NCBI GenBank assembly: GCA_023052935.1
Contig: CM041294.1
Span: 27,516,641-27,580,640 of the forward strand
DNA: 64,000 nucleotides
Reading direction: 5' to 3'
Origin: Piezodorus guildinii
Lineage: Eukaryota > Arthropoda > Insecta > Hemiptera > Pentatomidae
Below the pieces are notes generated by a model that had not been told where the DNA came from, did not search any database, and worked only from the letters and a program-made list of their open reading frames with translations. The position numbers and the translations under genes were made by a program. Below are positions 1 to 10,216 of this stretch, one piece after another (position 1 is the first letter of the stretch; the number at the start of each line of letters is the position of its first letter).

Positions 1-477
1 AAATTTATAAATGCATAGGCTTAAAATAAAGTTTTAAAATTGCTTATGTATCTTGTTTTCTTGTAAAATTTTAACTTCATTGTTTATGGCCTGTTCACAA
101 TTAATATTTCCAATACCAAAATTAATTCTCTTGTCAGTAAAGTTTGAAAGCTTTTCACAATGATGAGGCATGATCTCGTCATCCTTTGCCGAACGCTTCC
201 ATGATCCTCATTGGTCCTAATGGTACAAAGCTTTGTCCATTTTCCATAATTGACAATGGTACTCGGTGTTTCTATTATTTTCACTGGAGGTGAATAATAT
301 AGCTAATTTCTCAGGAGGTATGGAAACACTAAAGATCTAGAGGACTTAACCTCACAAACTCTTGTGACCAAAAAAAAAAAAACCTGTCGTTTAGAAATAT
401 TTAAAAACAATTATTTGTACCATACTTATTACAAAAATGTATTGCGGTGCTCTAACTAATTAATTCATGCTACTCTA
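1..477. other. AT-rich sequence, no feature seen
   Basis: No convincing reading frame or repeat similarity was recognised. A short poly-A run lies near 370-382. The left edge of the first H-type repeat begins just after this stretch. Confidence 0.5.
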
Positions 478-967
478 CGCCCTAGATGTTACAAACCGTT
501 TTTCGTCAAAATCAGCTAACCAGAAGAGCAACTTTATACCATGCATTTTGCACCTTTTTACGATTTTATCAAAAACGGCTCTAACGATTTTGATTAAACT
601 CGCTATATCGATGTAGAATTTAATGGGCTTTAATATCATGTAAGTTTCATTCTGATTGATAGTCTGATGGGCTTAAATGACGATATTTTAAATTTTCTTC
701 TTCTAAAGTACCTTTAATATTTAAGATTCTGTAAAAATAACCGTATTATTTTGTTACTATTGATGAATAACGGCTAAATAAGCATGTTGAGAGAATTCGA
801 TAAACAAATAAAGGAGAAAGGATTAAGTTTTTTAATACAAGAATAGTAATATAGACTATAATATACCGTTAGGTAGCTAAAGATTTTTGAAAAAATATTA
901 TCTAATACACGGAATTGTAAAGGTTAATAGAGAGTGATAAAAAGCTGATAAAATTAAATCTTTGTTG
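478..967 (+). repeat. Partial H repeat, variant 1, first tandem unit
   Basis: This unit matches the middle of the H family (the segment after the (GT)n tract, including the conserved stretch reading CGCTATATCGATGT). It lacks the hairpin end and the (GT)n tract. It stops at a TTGTTGTTA-like point, and the next unit then restarts at the same internal position (TGTTACAAA), so the two form a head-to-tail partial tandem. Strand follows a local convention: + means the hairpin end is on the left. Confidence 0.7.
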
Positions 968-1279
968 TTATGTTATGTTACAAAAAGTTTTTCGTCTAAA
1001 TCAGCTAACCAGAAGAGCAATTTTATACCATGCATTTTGCACCTTTTTACGATTTTATCAAAAACGGCTTAAACGATTTTGATTGAACTCGCTATATCGA
1101 TGTAAAATTTAATGGGCTTTACTCTCATGTAAGTTTCATTCTGTTTGATAGTCTGACGGGGCTTAAATGACGATATTTTAAATTTTCTTCTTCTAAATTA
1201 CCTTTAATTTTTAAGATTCTGTAAAAATAAACCATTATCTTGTTACTATTGATGAATAACGGCTAAATATGCATGTTGA
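968..1279 (+). repeat. Partial H repeat, variant 1, second unit, left piece of an interrupted copy
   Basis: The sequence repeats the 484-790 region closely and stops at TAAATATGCATGTTGA. The same 16 bases recur at 3447-3462, where the rest of this copy resumes, so the copy is split by a 2,167-base insertion. Confidence 0.75.
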
Positions 1280-1593
1280 TTTTATTTATTTATTTTTTTT
1301 TTTTTTTGTGAGAAATGAAGTGAAATAAGTTTCTTTTCATTTTTTTATTTTCTTTGTTATTACTATTTTTCTTTAATTATAATATTATTTTATATTGTGT
1401 AGCATAATTTGCATTAGACTATAAAATTGAAAGATTTATATTTTGTTAACAGATTACTTTAAATTGCTCAATTGTTCAAGTTTTTATTTTTTCTTTTGTT
1501 TTGTTTTACATTTCTTTTTCTTTGTAATTTCAAAAAGTATCCTTTATTTTTGTCATATTAATAATGTCTGTAAACAGACTTCAGTTGTTTTTA

Positions 1594-1756
1594 TTACTTT
1601 CACTTACTATATATAGTAAGGGGAAGTATTGCGATCGTGAAAATTTTCGAATTCCAGTTTTCAACGGAAATACACGTTTTAGGGTCCCCTGAGTCCAAAT
1701 AACCAAGTCCCGCAAAAAGGTCTGTGTGTGTGTGTTGTGTGTGTGTGTGTGTGTGT

Positions 1757-1828
<72 letters not shown>

Positions 1829-2471
1829 TAACTCTCGGGCGGAAACGGTAAGTCCTATGAAACTGAAATTTCATATTTAAGACAACTATACGCCCGAGAC
1901 GTGACAAAACTTTTTCATCAAAATGAGCCTACCAGAAGAGGCACTTTATATCATGCATTTTTCACCTTTTTTCGATTTTCTCAAAAACGGTTCCGACGAT
2001 TTTGATTCAACTCGCTATATCGATGTAAAATTTAATGGGCTTTAATATCATGTAGGTTTTATTAAGATAAAAATGGTCTGACAGGGCTTAAATGCCGATA
2101 TTTTAAATTTTCTTCTTCTAAAGTACCTTTAATTTTGTAGATTCAATAATAATAACTAAATTATCTTGTTAACGCTGATGAAAAACTGATAAATATATAA
2201 ATTGAATAAATTCGATACCCAACTAAAGGAGATAACAGAAAAAATATTTTTTTAATGCAATTTTTCATTTTTGAACATAAGAGCAGTAATATTCATGTAT
2301 GATATACCATTGGGAAGCTAAAGATTTTATAAAAATTATCATCTCATACACAAGCTTTTAAAAGTTAATAGAGAGTGATGAAATGAACATAAAACTAACT
2401 AATTATTTTAGATAATAATATAATAAATTTTTGAATCAAACACATGTTTCTATAGAAATTTAATTTAATTT
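1594..2471 (+). repeat. H repeat copy, tandem unit 1
   Basis: It begins with ACTTTCACTTA and the 18-bp palindrome CTTACTATATATAGTAAG (1604-1621). A conserved block follows, then a long interrupted (GT)n tract (about 1722-1827) and the AT-rich body. The usual far end (GGAGGTAAGTGAAAGTCGTG) is missing. The copy runs directly into the start of the next one at 2472. Confidence 0.8.
1722..1827 (+). repeat. (GT)n microsatellite inside H copy
   Basis: Roughly 105 bases of GT repeat with CT interruptions. Every nearly full H copy has a GT tract at this point, but its length varies greatly (about 8 to 105 bases), so it is part of the element and has expanded locally. Confidence 0.9.
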
Positions 2472-3347
2472 ATTACTTTCACTTACTATATATAGTAAGG
2501 GGAAGTATTGCGATCGTGAAAATTTTCGAATTCCAGTTTTCAACGGAAATACACGTTTTAGGGTCCCCTGAGTCCAAATAACCAAGTCCCGCAAAAAGGT
2601 CTGTGTGTGTGTGTGTGTGTGGTAACTCCCGGGCGGAAACGGTAAGTCCTATGAAACTGAAATTTCATATTTAAGACAGCTATAGGCCCGAGACGTGACA
2701 AAACTTTTTTCATCAAAATGAGCCTACCAGAAGAGGCACTTTATATCATGCATTTTTCACCTTTTTTCTATTTTCTCAAAAACGGTTCCGACGATTTTGA
2801 TTCAACTCGCTATATCGATGTGAAATTTAATAGGCATTAATATCATGTAGGTTTTATTAAGATAAAAATGGTCTGACAGGGCTTAAATGCCGATATTTTA
2901 AATTTTCTTCTTCTAAAGTACCTTTAATTTTGTAGATTCAATAATAATAACTAGATTATCTTGTTAACGCTGATGAAAAACAGGTAAATATATAAATTGA
3001 ATAAATTCGATACCCAACTAAAGGAGAAAACTGAAAAAATATATTTCGTATGCAATTTTTTGTTTTTGAACATAACAACAGTAATATACATGTATGATAT
3101 ACCGTTGGAAAGCTTGAGATTTTAGAAAAAATATTATCTCATACACAATCAATTGATACAAGTGATTATTTTAGATAATAAGGTAATCAATTTTTTAATA
3201 AAACTTATATTTTTATAGAAATTCCATTTAATTTATTGTTTGATGATTTCACTCATTTTTATATCTAACTGTATTTGAAAGTTCTTTAATTTATTCTAAA
3301 AATGGAGGTAAGTGAAAGTCGTGTGTTGCTCGCACCAGATTTTTTTG
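2472..3347 (+). repeat. H repeat copy, tandem unit 2, near full length
   Basis: It has the left palindrome at 2482-2499, a short (GT)n tract near 2600-2620, the AT-rich body and the complete far end GGAGGTAAGTGAAAGTCGTG followed by GCACCAGATTTTT. The left ACTTTCACTTA and the right TAAGTGAAAGT are inverted copies of each other (subterminal inverted repeats). About 876 bases long, no coding capacity. Confidence 0.8.
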
Positions 3348-3446
3348 TATTTTTTGTGCTATTGTTAATATTGTCAACATATGAAGCGTAATGACCAACT
3401 TCTTTTACCCCAAAAACAAATAAATATTATTATTATTATTATTATA

Positions 3447-3830
3447 TAAATATGCATGTTGAGAGAATTCGATAAAAAATAAAGGAGAAAGGATCAAACA
3501 TATTTTTTCATGCAATTTTTGTGCTTTTGAACACAATTATAGTAATATAGACGTTTAATATACCGTTGGATAGCTAAAGATTTAAGAAAAAATATTATAT
3601 AATACACGGAATTGTAAAGGTTGATAGAGAGTGATAAATAGCTGATAAAACTAAATCTATGTTGTAAATAAAAATGTAATGGATTATTTAATAAAACACA
3701 TGTTTCTATTGAAAATCATTATAATTAATTCTTTAACGATTTGTTTTTATCTATAAATGTATTATAAATTCTTAAATTGATTTTAACAACGGAGGTAAGT
3801 GAAAGTCGTGTGTTGGACGCTCCATATTTT
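3447..3830 (+). repeat. H repeat, right piece of the copy interrupted at 1279
   Basis: This piece continues in register from 968-1279 after the 2.17 kb insertion. It ends with GGAGGTAAGTGAAAGTCGTG and a T-rich flank, like other H far ends. Confidence 0.75.
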
Positions 3831-3837
3831 TGTAATA

Positions 3838-4435
3838 GAATGGTACAAAAAAAATTTTAAAATTATTTCTAGATATTTGTTCGATGAGGTAATCAACCAT
3901 GCAACCGCCTACTTGACCAATATCGTCACCACTCATGTAGGATTCGGATGACGATTTTAGGACGAGGTTTTGATTTAATATTGATTAATTTACCATACAA
4001 AGGATCGTTCATAGCTTATACCGCGATATTTATAAATAAATTATAGATAAGTTACTTATATTTATGAAATAACCCTTAAGTGATAAAAAAAACTTATTTT
4101 CTAAATTATTCATTTTTCAAAGAGTCACGTAATAAGGAATAAAAAGAGGATAACCATGGACTTTTAATTTTAAATATGAAAAGAAAGAGAAATAAGAAAA
4201 CTTCCGATTAATTGAAATATATTTTCATTTATTATCGGGACGCTAATAGAAATCAAACAAGTGTTTAATTACCGAAAACAATCTTATAAGTAGTTTTTTT
4301 TACAATACATGAATTCAAATTTTTTTTCATCAATTGATGTTTTTTAATCAAATGAAACAATAATAACAAAACATTCATTTTCAACATAATCTACATTAAC
4401 AAACGTATTCTTCTTTCCAACGAAATTTCAGTGTG
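3838..4435. other. AT-rich sequence with one half of a split short repeat
   Basis: Mostly featureless. Bases from about 4320 to 4435 resemble 32090-32200. That match resumes after E1 at 5726, so the 32 kb locus is a paralogous unoccupied version of the E1 insertion site. Confidence 0.55.
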
Positions 4436-4631
4436 AATTGAGACGTTGATTCCCAAAAGGTACTAAAGGACATTTTTTTCAAAGTTGATATTTTCACATA
4501 TTTGTATTCTCATAGCTTAGTTTTATTTAAATCCGTCATCAAATTTTATCTAAAAAACATAAAAATCCTTTTAAAAAGTATTTAAAAATTGCATTTCATT
4601 ACAAGAGGTACTGAATACACATTTTATGTCA

Positions 4632-4733
4632 TTCCAAAAGGTACTATATCCATGTTTCGTTCCAAAAGGTACTATATCCTATGTAAACAGATATAACCTT
4701 TCCTTTCATTTCCTTCCAAAAGGTACTAATTTC
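4632..4733 (+). repeat. Left cluster of three 20-bp motifs in E1
   Basis: Three direct copies of TTCCAAAAGGTACTATATCC (4632-4651, 4660-4679, and a variant at 4714-4733). The terminal repeats contain the same core, so these may be subterminal transposase-binding sites. That role is inferred. Confidence 0.75.
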
Positions 4734-5463
4734 CTACTATACGGCAGAAGCACCCTATCTCGTAATATATCACCATTAATTTTTTGTTTTCATCATTTTA
4801 TGCATTTTTATTGGTTCATTTAGCACGTCTTGAATCACCGCCATTATTTTGATCACTGATTTTACCCTAATAATCAGTTTTTAGGCTATTTAAAACAATT
4901 TAGTTGCGTCGCTTTGGTTCTTTTAGGTTTTCAATTAAATTAAGTTTTTTCATAGTATTTCTTCATGCAGCAACAACTCACATTTAAATAGAATAATGGT
5001 ATTCGGTGCAGCAAATAGTTGGAATTAGCATTCCACGAACTTGCTAAATATGTGAAGAAAATCCGTGCCTGATCTAACTTAGTAGTCGTTTTTTTTATGT
5101 TAAATAAAATCTCAAAAGTTATTATTTATCAGTATCTATGATTAAATATTGTTTACGCGTCGTTAATAATATAGTTAAATTTGCTAAACTCACACAAATA
5201 GTAAATACAAGTTCAAAACAAACTTCATAATTACATACTTTCTTATTATAGTGCCATAAATAGATAAATTATCCTTTGAATTTTTACTTTCCTTATGAAG
5301 AATAGATTATCAATGTAATTAATTAACAAAGAAAGATATTTTTCAGGGAGCATATTGTAAATTTGCAAAACTTAGTAATTAACGGTATAAAGACGTTAGT
5401 TATCGGTAAAGTTGTATCAGGAAGGTTATAGTGACTGTTACCAACTTATCTCGCGTTATATTC

Positions 5464-5542
5464 TTCCAAAAAGTACTATATCCCTTTTAATCCTTTTCAA
5501 AAAGTACTATATCCATGTTTCGTTCCAAAAAGTACTATATCC
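5464..5542 (+). repeat. Right cluster of three 20-bp motifs in E1
   Basis: Three direct copies of TTCCAAAAAGTACTATATCC-like sequence at 5464-5483, 5495-5514 and 5523-5542. All share AAAAAGTACT instead of the left cluster's AAAAGGTACT, and E2 shows a similar difference. The right-end copy at about 5697-5710 is inverted. Confidence 0.75.
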
Positions 5543-5725
5543 ATATTATATTGTTTAAAATCATCGGAAAAATGAGTTGGCAACACTCTTAAAAATCAAC
5601 TATTGATTTTAATAAAAAAAGAATCACGTAAATTAATCCAATAATAAATAAATGGCAGATTTTTGCGTTTCCTGTAAAATTTTCTAAAGTGGATATAGTA
5701 CATTTTGGAAATCAACGTCTCAATT

Positions 5726-7367
5726 GCGAATTTAAAAAAAGTTTTCACTTCTACAAGGAGTCACACTCTATGACTGCCTGAATTTTAATTTTTTTTTTAA
5801 ACTTCTACCTTCTCCACAAATCAGTCAAAAACGGAGATGAGAAAAATGTGCTATGTTTGAAATTCTAAATTAACTTTATCTGTTGATCGGATAAAAGAAT
5901 ATGGAAGGGGGAAATTAACAACTAATAATGTGACGCCTGTTAAATGCCCATTTAAAGCAAATTAGCGAGAGTGAAGTTAGCACTTAAAAAACCTTTTGAA
6001 AAGAGAATTTATTCCCTCAAAGGCTTTGAGATTGCTGGGCTAAACGCTGATTGTAACGGAAGAAAAACAATTAGACCTCCGTAATTGTTTCAGGGTTTCT
6101 TTTTTTTTTTTTTTTTATAAGTATAAAACTTCAGGTCCTTGTAACTTGATGTTACGTAAATTTTTGTAAGCAATTTCCGTGTATGTCTTATTTATGTTTT
6201 TTTTTTTATAAAGGAATTCAGTCCAATTATTATTTTTTTTATTGTTTTATGTTTGTAATTCCAATTAGCCAGTTCTTTGGTAATATTTTGTATTTCTTTA
6301 AATGTAAATATTTTGATCAAAATTAAATTATAAAAATCTTCTACGCGAAACATCTGACTTTTACATGCCTTACTAATTTTAGTAGATTTTAGATTTTTTA
6401 AGTAAATTAAAGTTGAATTAAGATTATATTGTTTTGATGAAAACATTGATTTTAGCTTAATCATATAACAATAGAAATTATAATCTTTAAAAATTTCTTA
6501 CGTATCCTCAACCAACTTCTTTACCATAAAGTCAAAACGATCAATAATACCCTATAGCTTTAAGACTTATCAGTTTTCAAGAAAAATAAATATTATATTT
6601 TTAATAATTACATTTGTCAAAGTTGTTTTCAAGTGAAAATATTCCCATTCGGTGGATCAATGTATATCAATCACATTTATGTTGCAAACGTGACTATATA
6701 CCACGATTACGTTACAGCTAAAATATATTGAGTAATTTTGGGTATGCCTACTTCTACTGGATCGCTGTTGTATATTAAACAGAATAAAATGGCAACTTGT
6801 TAGAATTATGGTTGATCAGGAAAGTGATTATAAAACAACTTAACCTATTACTATAATTAACCTAATATAAATATAAATATCTGGTTTCTAATATCAGAAT
6901 ACATTGAAAAAATAGAACAAAACTACACTTCTTTATCTTTGTTTGCGGTTTGAATGTTATTGAATGTACTTGAATGTTAGAATCGGGAATAATTTTTTCA
7001 GTTGAAATTTTAATTCGGTATCGAGAAGATTTAGTAGTGCTAATGGAGACAGGCGATCGGTCACCCATTTTTTATAATTTATTGGGTGAAAAAATAAAAT
7101 ATATTTTAGATAATAAAACAACCGCAGATTAAAAACCGTTTTATCATTAAGTAAGTAACTATAGGGATAAAGAAAAAAACAGACAATGAAATTTTTACAG
7201 ATAAACGAAATAATTAGAAAAAAGAAAGAAGTTAAAATGTAATTATAAAAGAGGAAGTAAAATGCTCGTTTTAAGTAATTTTTAGGAAAAATATAGAATA
7301 AAAGGATAAGAAATAGAGAAACTCGGGGACGACTATTAATTTTATACCTAAATAGAAAAATTAGCTT
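5726..7367. other. AT-rich sequence, no gene seen
   Basis: The first ~65 bases complete the short repeat split by E1. The rest shows only poly-A/T runs (for example 6103-6118). Short open frames here (such as 6192-6464 minus) are low complexity and resemble nothing known. Confidence 0.45.
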
Positions 7368-7379
7368 AACTTAAAAAAA
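7368..7379. repeat. Target site duplication, 3' side of Jockey-A
   Basis: AACTTAAAAAAA here matches 12518-12529. The two copies bracket the whole minus-strand Jockey-A element, the left one adjoining its poly-A tail (T run at 7380-7397 on the plus strand). Confidence 0.75.
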
Positions 7380-7519
7380 TTTTTTTTTTTTTTTTTTAAC
7401 ATCATTTATTGAAATTTACAACTGTACTTCAAGGTACAACAAGTAAATGTGACAAAAGTTAAATGGCGTGATACAAACTTGAAGAAGAACTACCCAATGG
7501 CAGCACTCCTGTAACTTTT

Positions 7520-10216
7520 CTACACTAGAAGGTCTCGAGGCCATCTTCTTTTCAGACGCCTCGGAGGATTGTCAGGAATTGAGGAGGAAGAAAGTATTGA
7601 AACAAGAGGATTAGGGTGGGAATGAAGTTTGTCATGAAAGGAATGGTATCTAGATCGGGCCAAATCAGCAACATACGGAACGTTGAGGTCTTTATGGATA
7701 AGTTTGTTCGTGACAAAATAAGGAGCATTTAGGATTTTACGAAGGATTTTGGATTGTAGGGATTGGATACGGGAAGAATTCGATGGTTTAGTAGAGCCCC
7801 AAAGCTCCACTCCGTAAGTCCATATCGGCCTTATGATAGTCATGTAGATGAGTCTTTTGTAGTTAAGTGGAAGATTAGAACGTTTGTCTAGTAAGTGTTG
7901 AAGAAGTCGAAAACGTCGTGCAGTTTCCTGTCGTTTCAGTCTTGTGTGAGGATTCCAAGTAAGGCGTTTGTCAAGGTGCAGTCCTACATATCGGATTTGT
8001 TCAACCGGAACAAGAGGAGTATTATTGAAGGAGACAGTAGGGCAGGATGTCATAGGTTTACGACGAAGGGTAAAGGTAATTTGGTTGGATTTGTTGGCAT
8101 TAATTTTAATTCTCCAGTTCTGACACCATACCTCAAGGTCTCTGAGGTGGGATTGGAGAGTTTGAGAGGCAATAGTTGGATCAGTATTGACTGATAACAC
8201 ACAAGTGTCATCAGCATAGGTAGAAAGGAAAGTGTTAGGATGGGAAGGGATATCAGCTATATAAACTGTGTAAAGAATGGGTCCAAGGATACTGCCTTGA
8301 GGAACACCAGCAAACTGACTAATTATGGATGAATAGGAATTATTATGATTGACTTTGAAGGATCTGTCAGTGAGGTAGGACTGGATAATAAGGAAGTATG
8401 TTGGGGGGAGGAATTTGCGGAGCTTGTAAAGCAACCCTGGGTGCCAGACTCGGTCAAAGGCCTGTTCCACGTCGAGGAAGGCTCCCGTACAATACAAGCC
8501 GCGCTCCAATGTAGACGATACAACGTCCACCACACGATGACATTGCTGGATAGTGGAGTGGGACGTTCTGAATCCAAATTGATGATGAGGAATTATGGAA
8601 TTAGTATCAAGGATGGGATACAGGCGTTTCAGTATAAGCTTTTCCAAGATTTTTCCCATGATTGGTAAAAGTGAGATGGGACGGTAAGAAGATGGATTTT
8701 CTGGCGGTTTCTTAGGTTTGGGTATCATTTTGACAATGGATAATTTCCAAGAAGCAGGAAAGTATGTGGAACGGAGTACGGAATTATATATGTAAGTGAG
8801 ATATAGGATAGCTTTTCGAGGAAGTAGTTTTAAAATATGGGAAGTTATAAGATCATGCCCAGGAGCTTTGCGGGATGGTAAACTCTGAATGATGTTAGAT
8901 ATTTCCGAAGGATGGAACGCTGTAGGAGGAAGGACCATTTGGAGTGGGATATCTAATTCATCTTCTATAAACTTAGTGTGCCCGGAATTATGGATATCTG
9001 GATGTGGATTAAAGGTTCTAAAAAGGTGCTGACCGAATATCTGGGCCTTCTCTTCATCAGATCGTGTCCAGATACGTGAATCAGTTAGGAGTGGATGATT
9101 ACAGTTTTTGAACTTTAGTAGCTTTTTTGTTGTCATCCATAATGATCTGTCTGTAGTAGTAAGATTTTCGGTGAAGTTGAGTAAGTTTTGAATTTTTATT
9201 TTTCTGATTTCAGATTTTAGTCTGTTAGTCAGTTTATTATAATAAGTTTTGTCTGATGGATATCTAGTCCTATGCCACTTCGATCTTGCCCTGCGTTTTT
9301 CCCTTAATAAGATTCGAATGTGCTGTGGCAAGGTAGTCTCCTGTGAGTTAGTAGTAGTAATGGTTGAAGTGTTGTCAAGTATGCTATTGCTAATTGAGTC
9401 AGTCAGATGGTCAACGGCTTTATCAATATCATGTTTAGTCTTAAGTGGGATCTATAAGTTCAGTTTGGTTTCCAAGTCACATCTGAATCCGTCCCAGTCC
9501 ACTCGTCCTGTAATCAGAGAGGGAATGGTGGGTTTAGGAACAAGGCTCGAGTGCAAGGAAAGCAAAACTGGGCTATGATCAGATGACAGGTCATTTAGGG
9601 ATTTTATTGTGGATTGGGAGGAAGATATCTGAGAGGAAACAAATATATCAAGGATATCAGGACGTTTTTTGAGGGATGTTGGCCAATATGTTGGGCTCGT
9701 AGGAGAAAGGATAGTATAGCAATTGGAGGTAGAGACTCGAGAAAGGACATTACCACGGGAGTTGGATGTCCGGCAACCCCATCGTTGGTGTTTGGCGTTA
9801 TAGTCTCCTCCAGCAACGAAGCGCGGTCCTAGGGATCGGAAGAGGGTTTCAAGTTGATTAGAGGAAAGGGAGTTACCAGGAGGACAGTATACAGCTGAGA
9901 GTGTAAGATGGAAAGGACGAGTTGAAATGATTACCGAGGTTGATTGTATGGCATCAGTTGGAGTAGAAGGAATCAGGGAATGGGATAAAGATTTATGAAT
10001 AAGGATGCATGATCCAGCATGGGAAGTGTTGTCGGGATGGTCAGATCTATATGTGATGTAGTCGCGTATGTAAAAATTTGATCGTTGTGTGAAGTGAGTT
10101 TCAGTAAGTAGAGCTATGTCAATGTGGTTGTCATGTAGAAATAAGTCCAGTTCGTCACGATGGTTATGCAGGCCATTAGCATTCCACAAGATAATCGCTA
10201 GGGGCTTTACACTCAT
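7520..10216 (-). pseudogene. Jockey-A ORF2: endonuclease / reverse transcriptase, one internal stop
   Basis: One frame runs from the ATG at 10216 to the stop at 7520 (898 codons), broken only by TAG at 9454-9452 (codon 255). Residues 1-254 form an APE-type endonuclease; visible motifs are WNANG, TETH, GGDYNAK, LDIF and SDHSPV. Sense codons continue straight after the TAG in the same frame (IPLKTKHDID), and the next ATG is at 9331. The reverse transcriptase has SYRPISLLP (about residue 510), AFLDVEQAFDRVW, GVPQGSILGP and the catalytic YADD (about residue 666), followed by the usual C-terminal region. No RNase H domain, as expected for Jockey. The enzyme nicks genomic DNA and reverse-transcribes element RNA. 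Start chosen because its ATG overlaps the ORF1 stop. Readthrough is possible, but a CAG-to-TAG mutation is simpler. Confidence 0.92.
10213..10216 (-). promoter_or_regulatory. ATGA overlap joining ORF1 stop and ORF2 start
   Basis: On the minus strand the bases read ATGA: ATG starts ORF2 and TGA ends ORF1. This is seen directly. Translation of ORF2 by reinitiation is inferred from similar arrangements in other LINEs. Confidence 0.8.

Larger units (their letters stand above)
1280..3446. mobile_element. 2.17 kb inserted block flanked by a 16-bp target site duplication
   Basis: Perfect 16-bp direct repeats (1264-1279 and 3447-3462) bound this block, which interrupts an H repeat whose halves join in register. 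The left end is a T-rich tail (1280-1308), which reads as poly-A on the minus strand. The right end is an (ATT)n tail (about 3423-3446) preceded by AAATAAAT. The block contains two head-to-tail H copies. Tails pointing outward at both ends are unusual for a single retroposon. It may be a composite or contain an inversion. No reading frame was recognised. Confidence 0.7.
4440..5721 (+). mobile_element. E1: TIR element (1,282 bp) with AATT target duplication
   Basis: The ends are inverted: GAGACGTTGATT at the left, AATCAACGTCTC at the right, each continuing into a (T)TCCAAAAGG-type motif. AATT flanks both sides (4436-4439, 5722-5725). The related sequence near 32.2 kb aligns without gaps across the site if one AATT and the element are removed. 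The motif TTCCAAAAGGTACTATATCC and close variants recur in direct orientation at about 4632, 4660, 4714, 5464, 5495 and 5523. No transposase frame is present, so it is probably non-autonomous. Superfamily not identified; a 4-bp duplication is known from several cut-and-paste groups. Confidence 0.75.

Noticed and set aside
1581..1907. 108-codon frame rich in His-Thr repeats
   Set aside because: It is the reverse translation of the H repeat and its GT tract; the same text recurs in other H copies (35.0-35.3, 44.3-44.6 kb) with shifting lengths, so it is not a gene.
1594..3347. Classical Helitron call for the H repeats
   Set aside because: A hairpin is present but the terminal CTRR is not, and no Rep/helicase frame exists. 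Only a looser Helentron/DINE-like assignment is offered.
7895..9832. Plus-strand frames inside Jockey-A
   Set aside because: They are shadows of ORF1/ORF2 on the opposite strand, with no motifs of their own.
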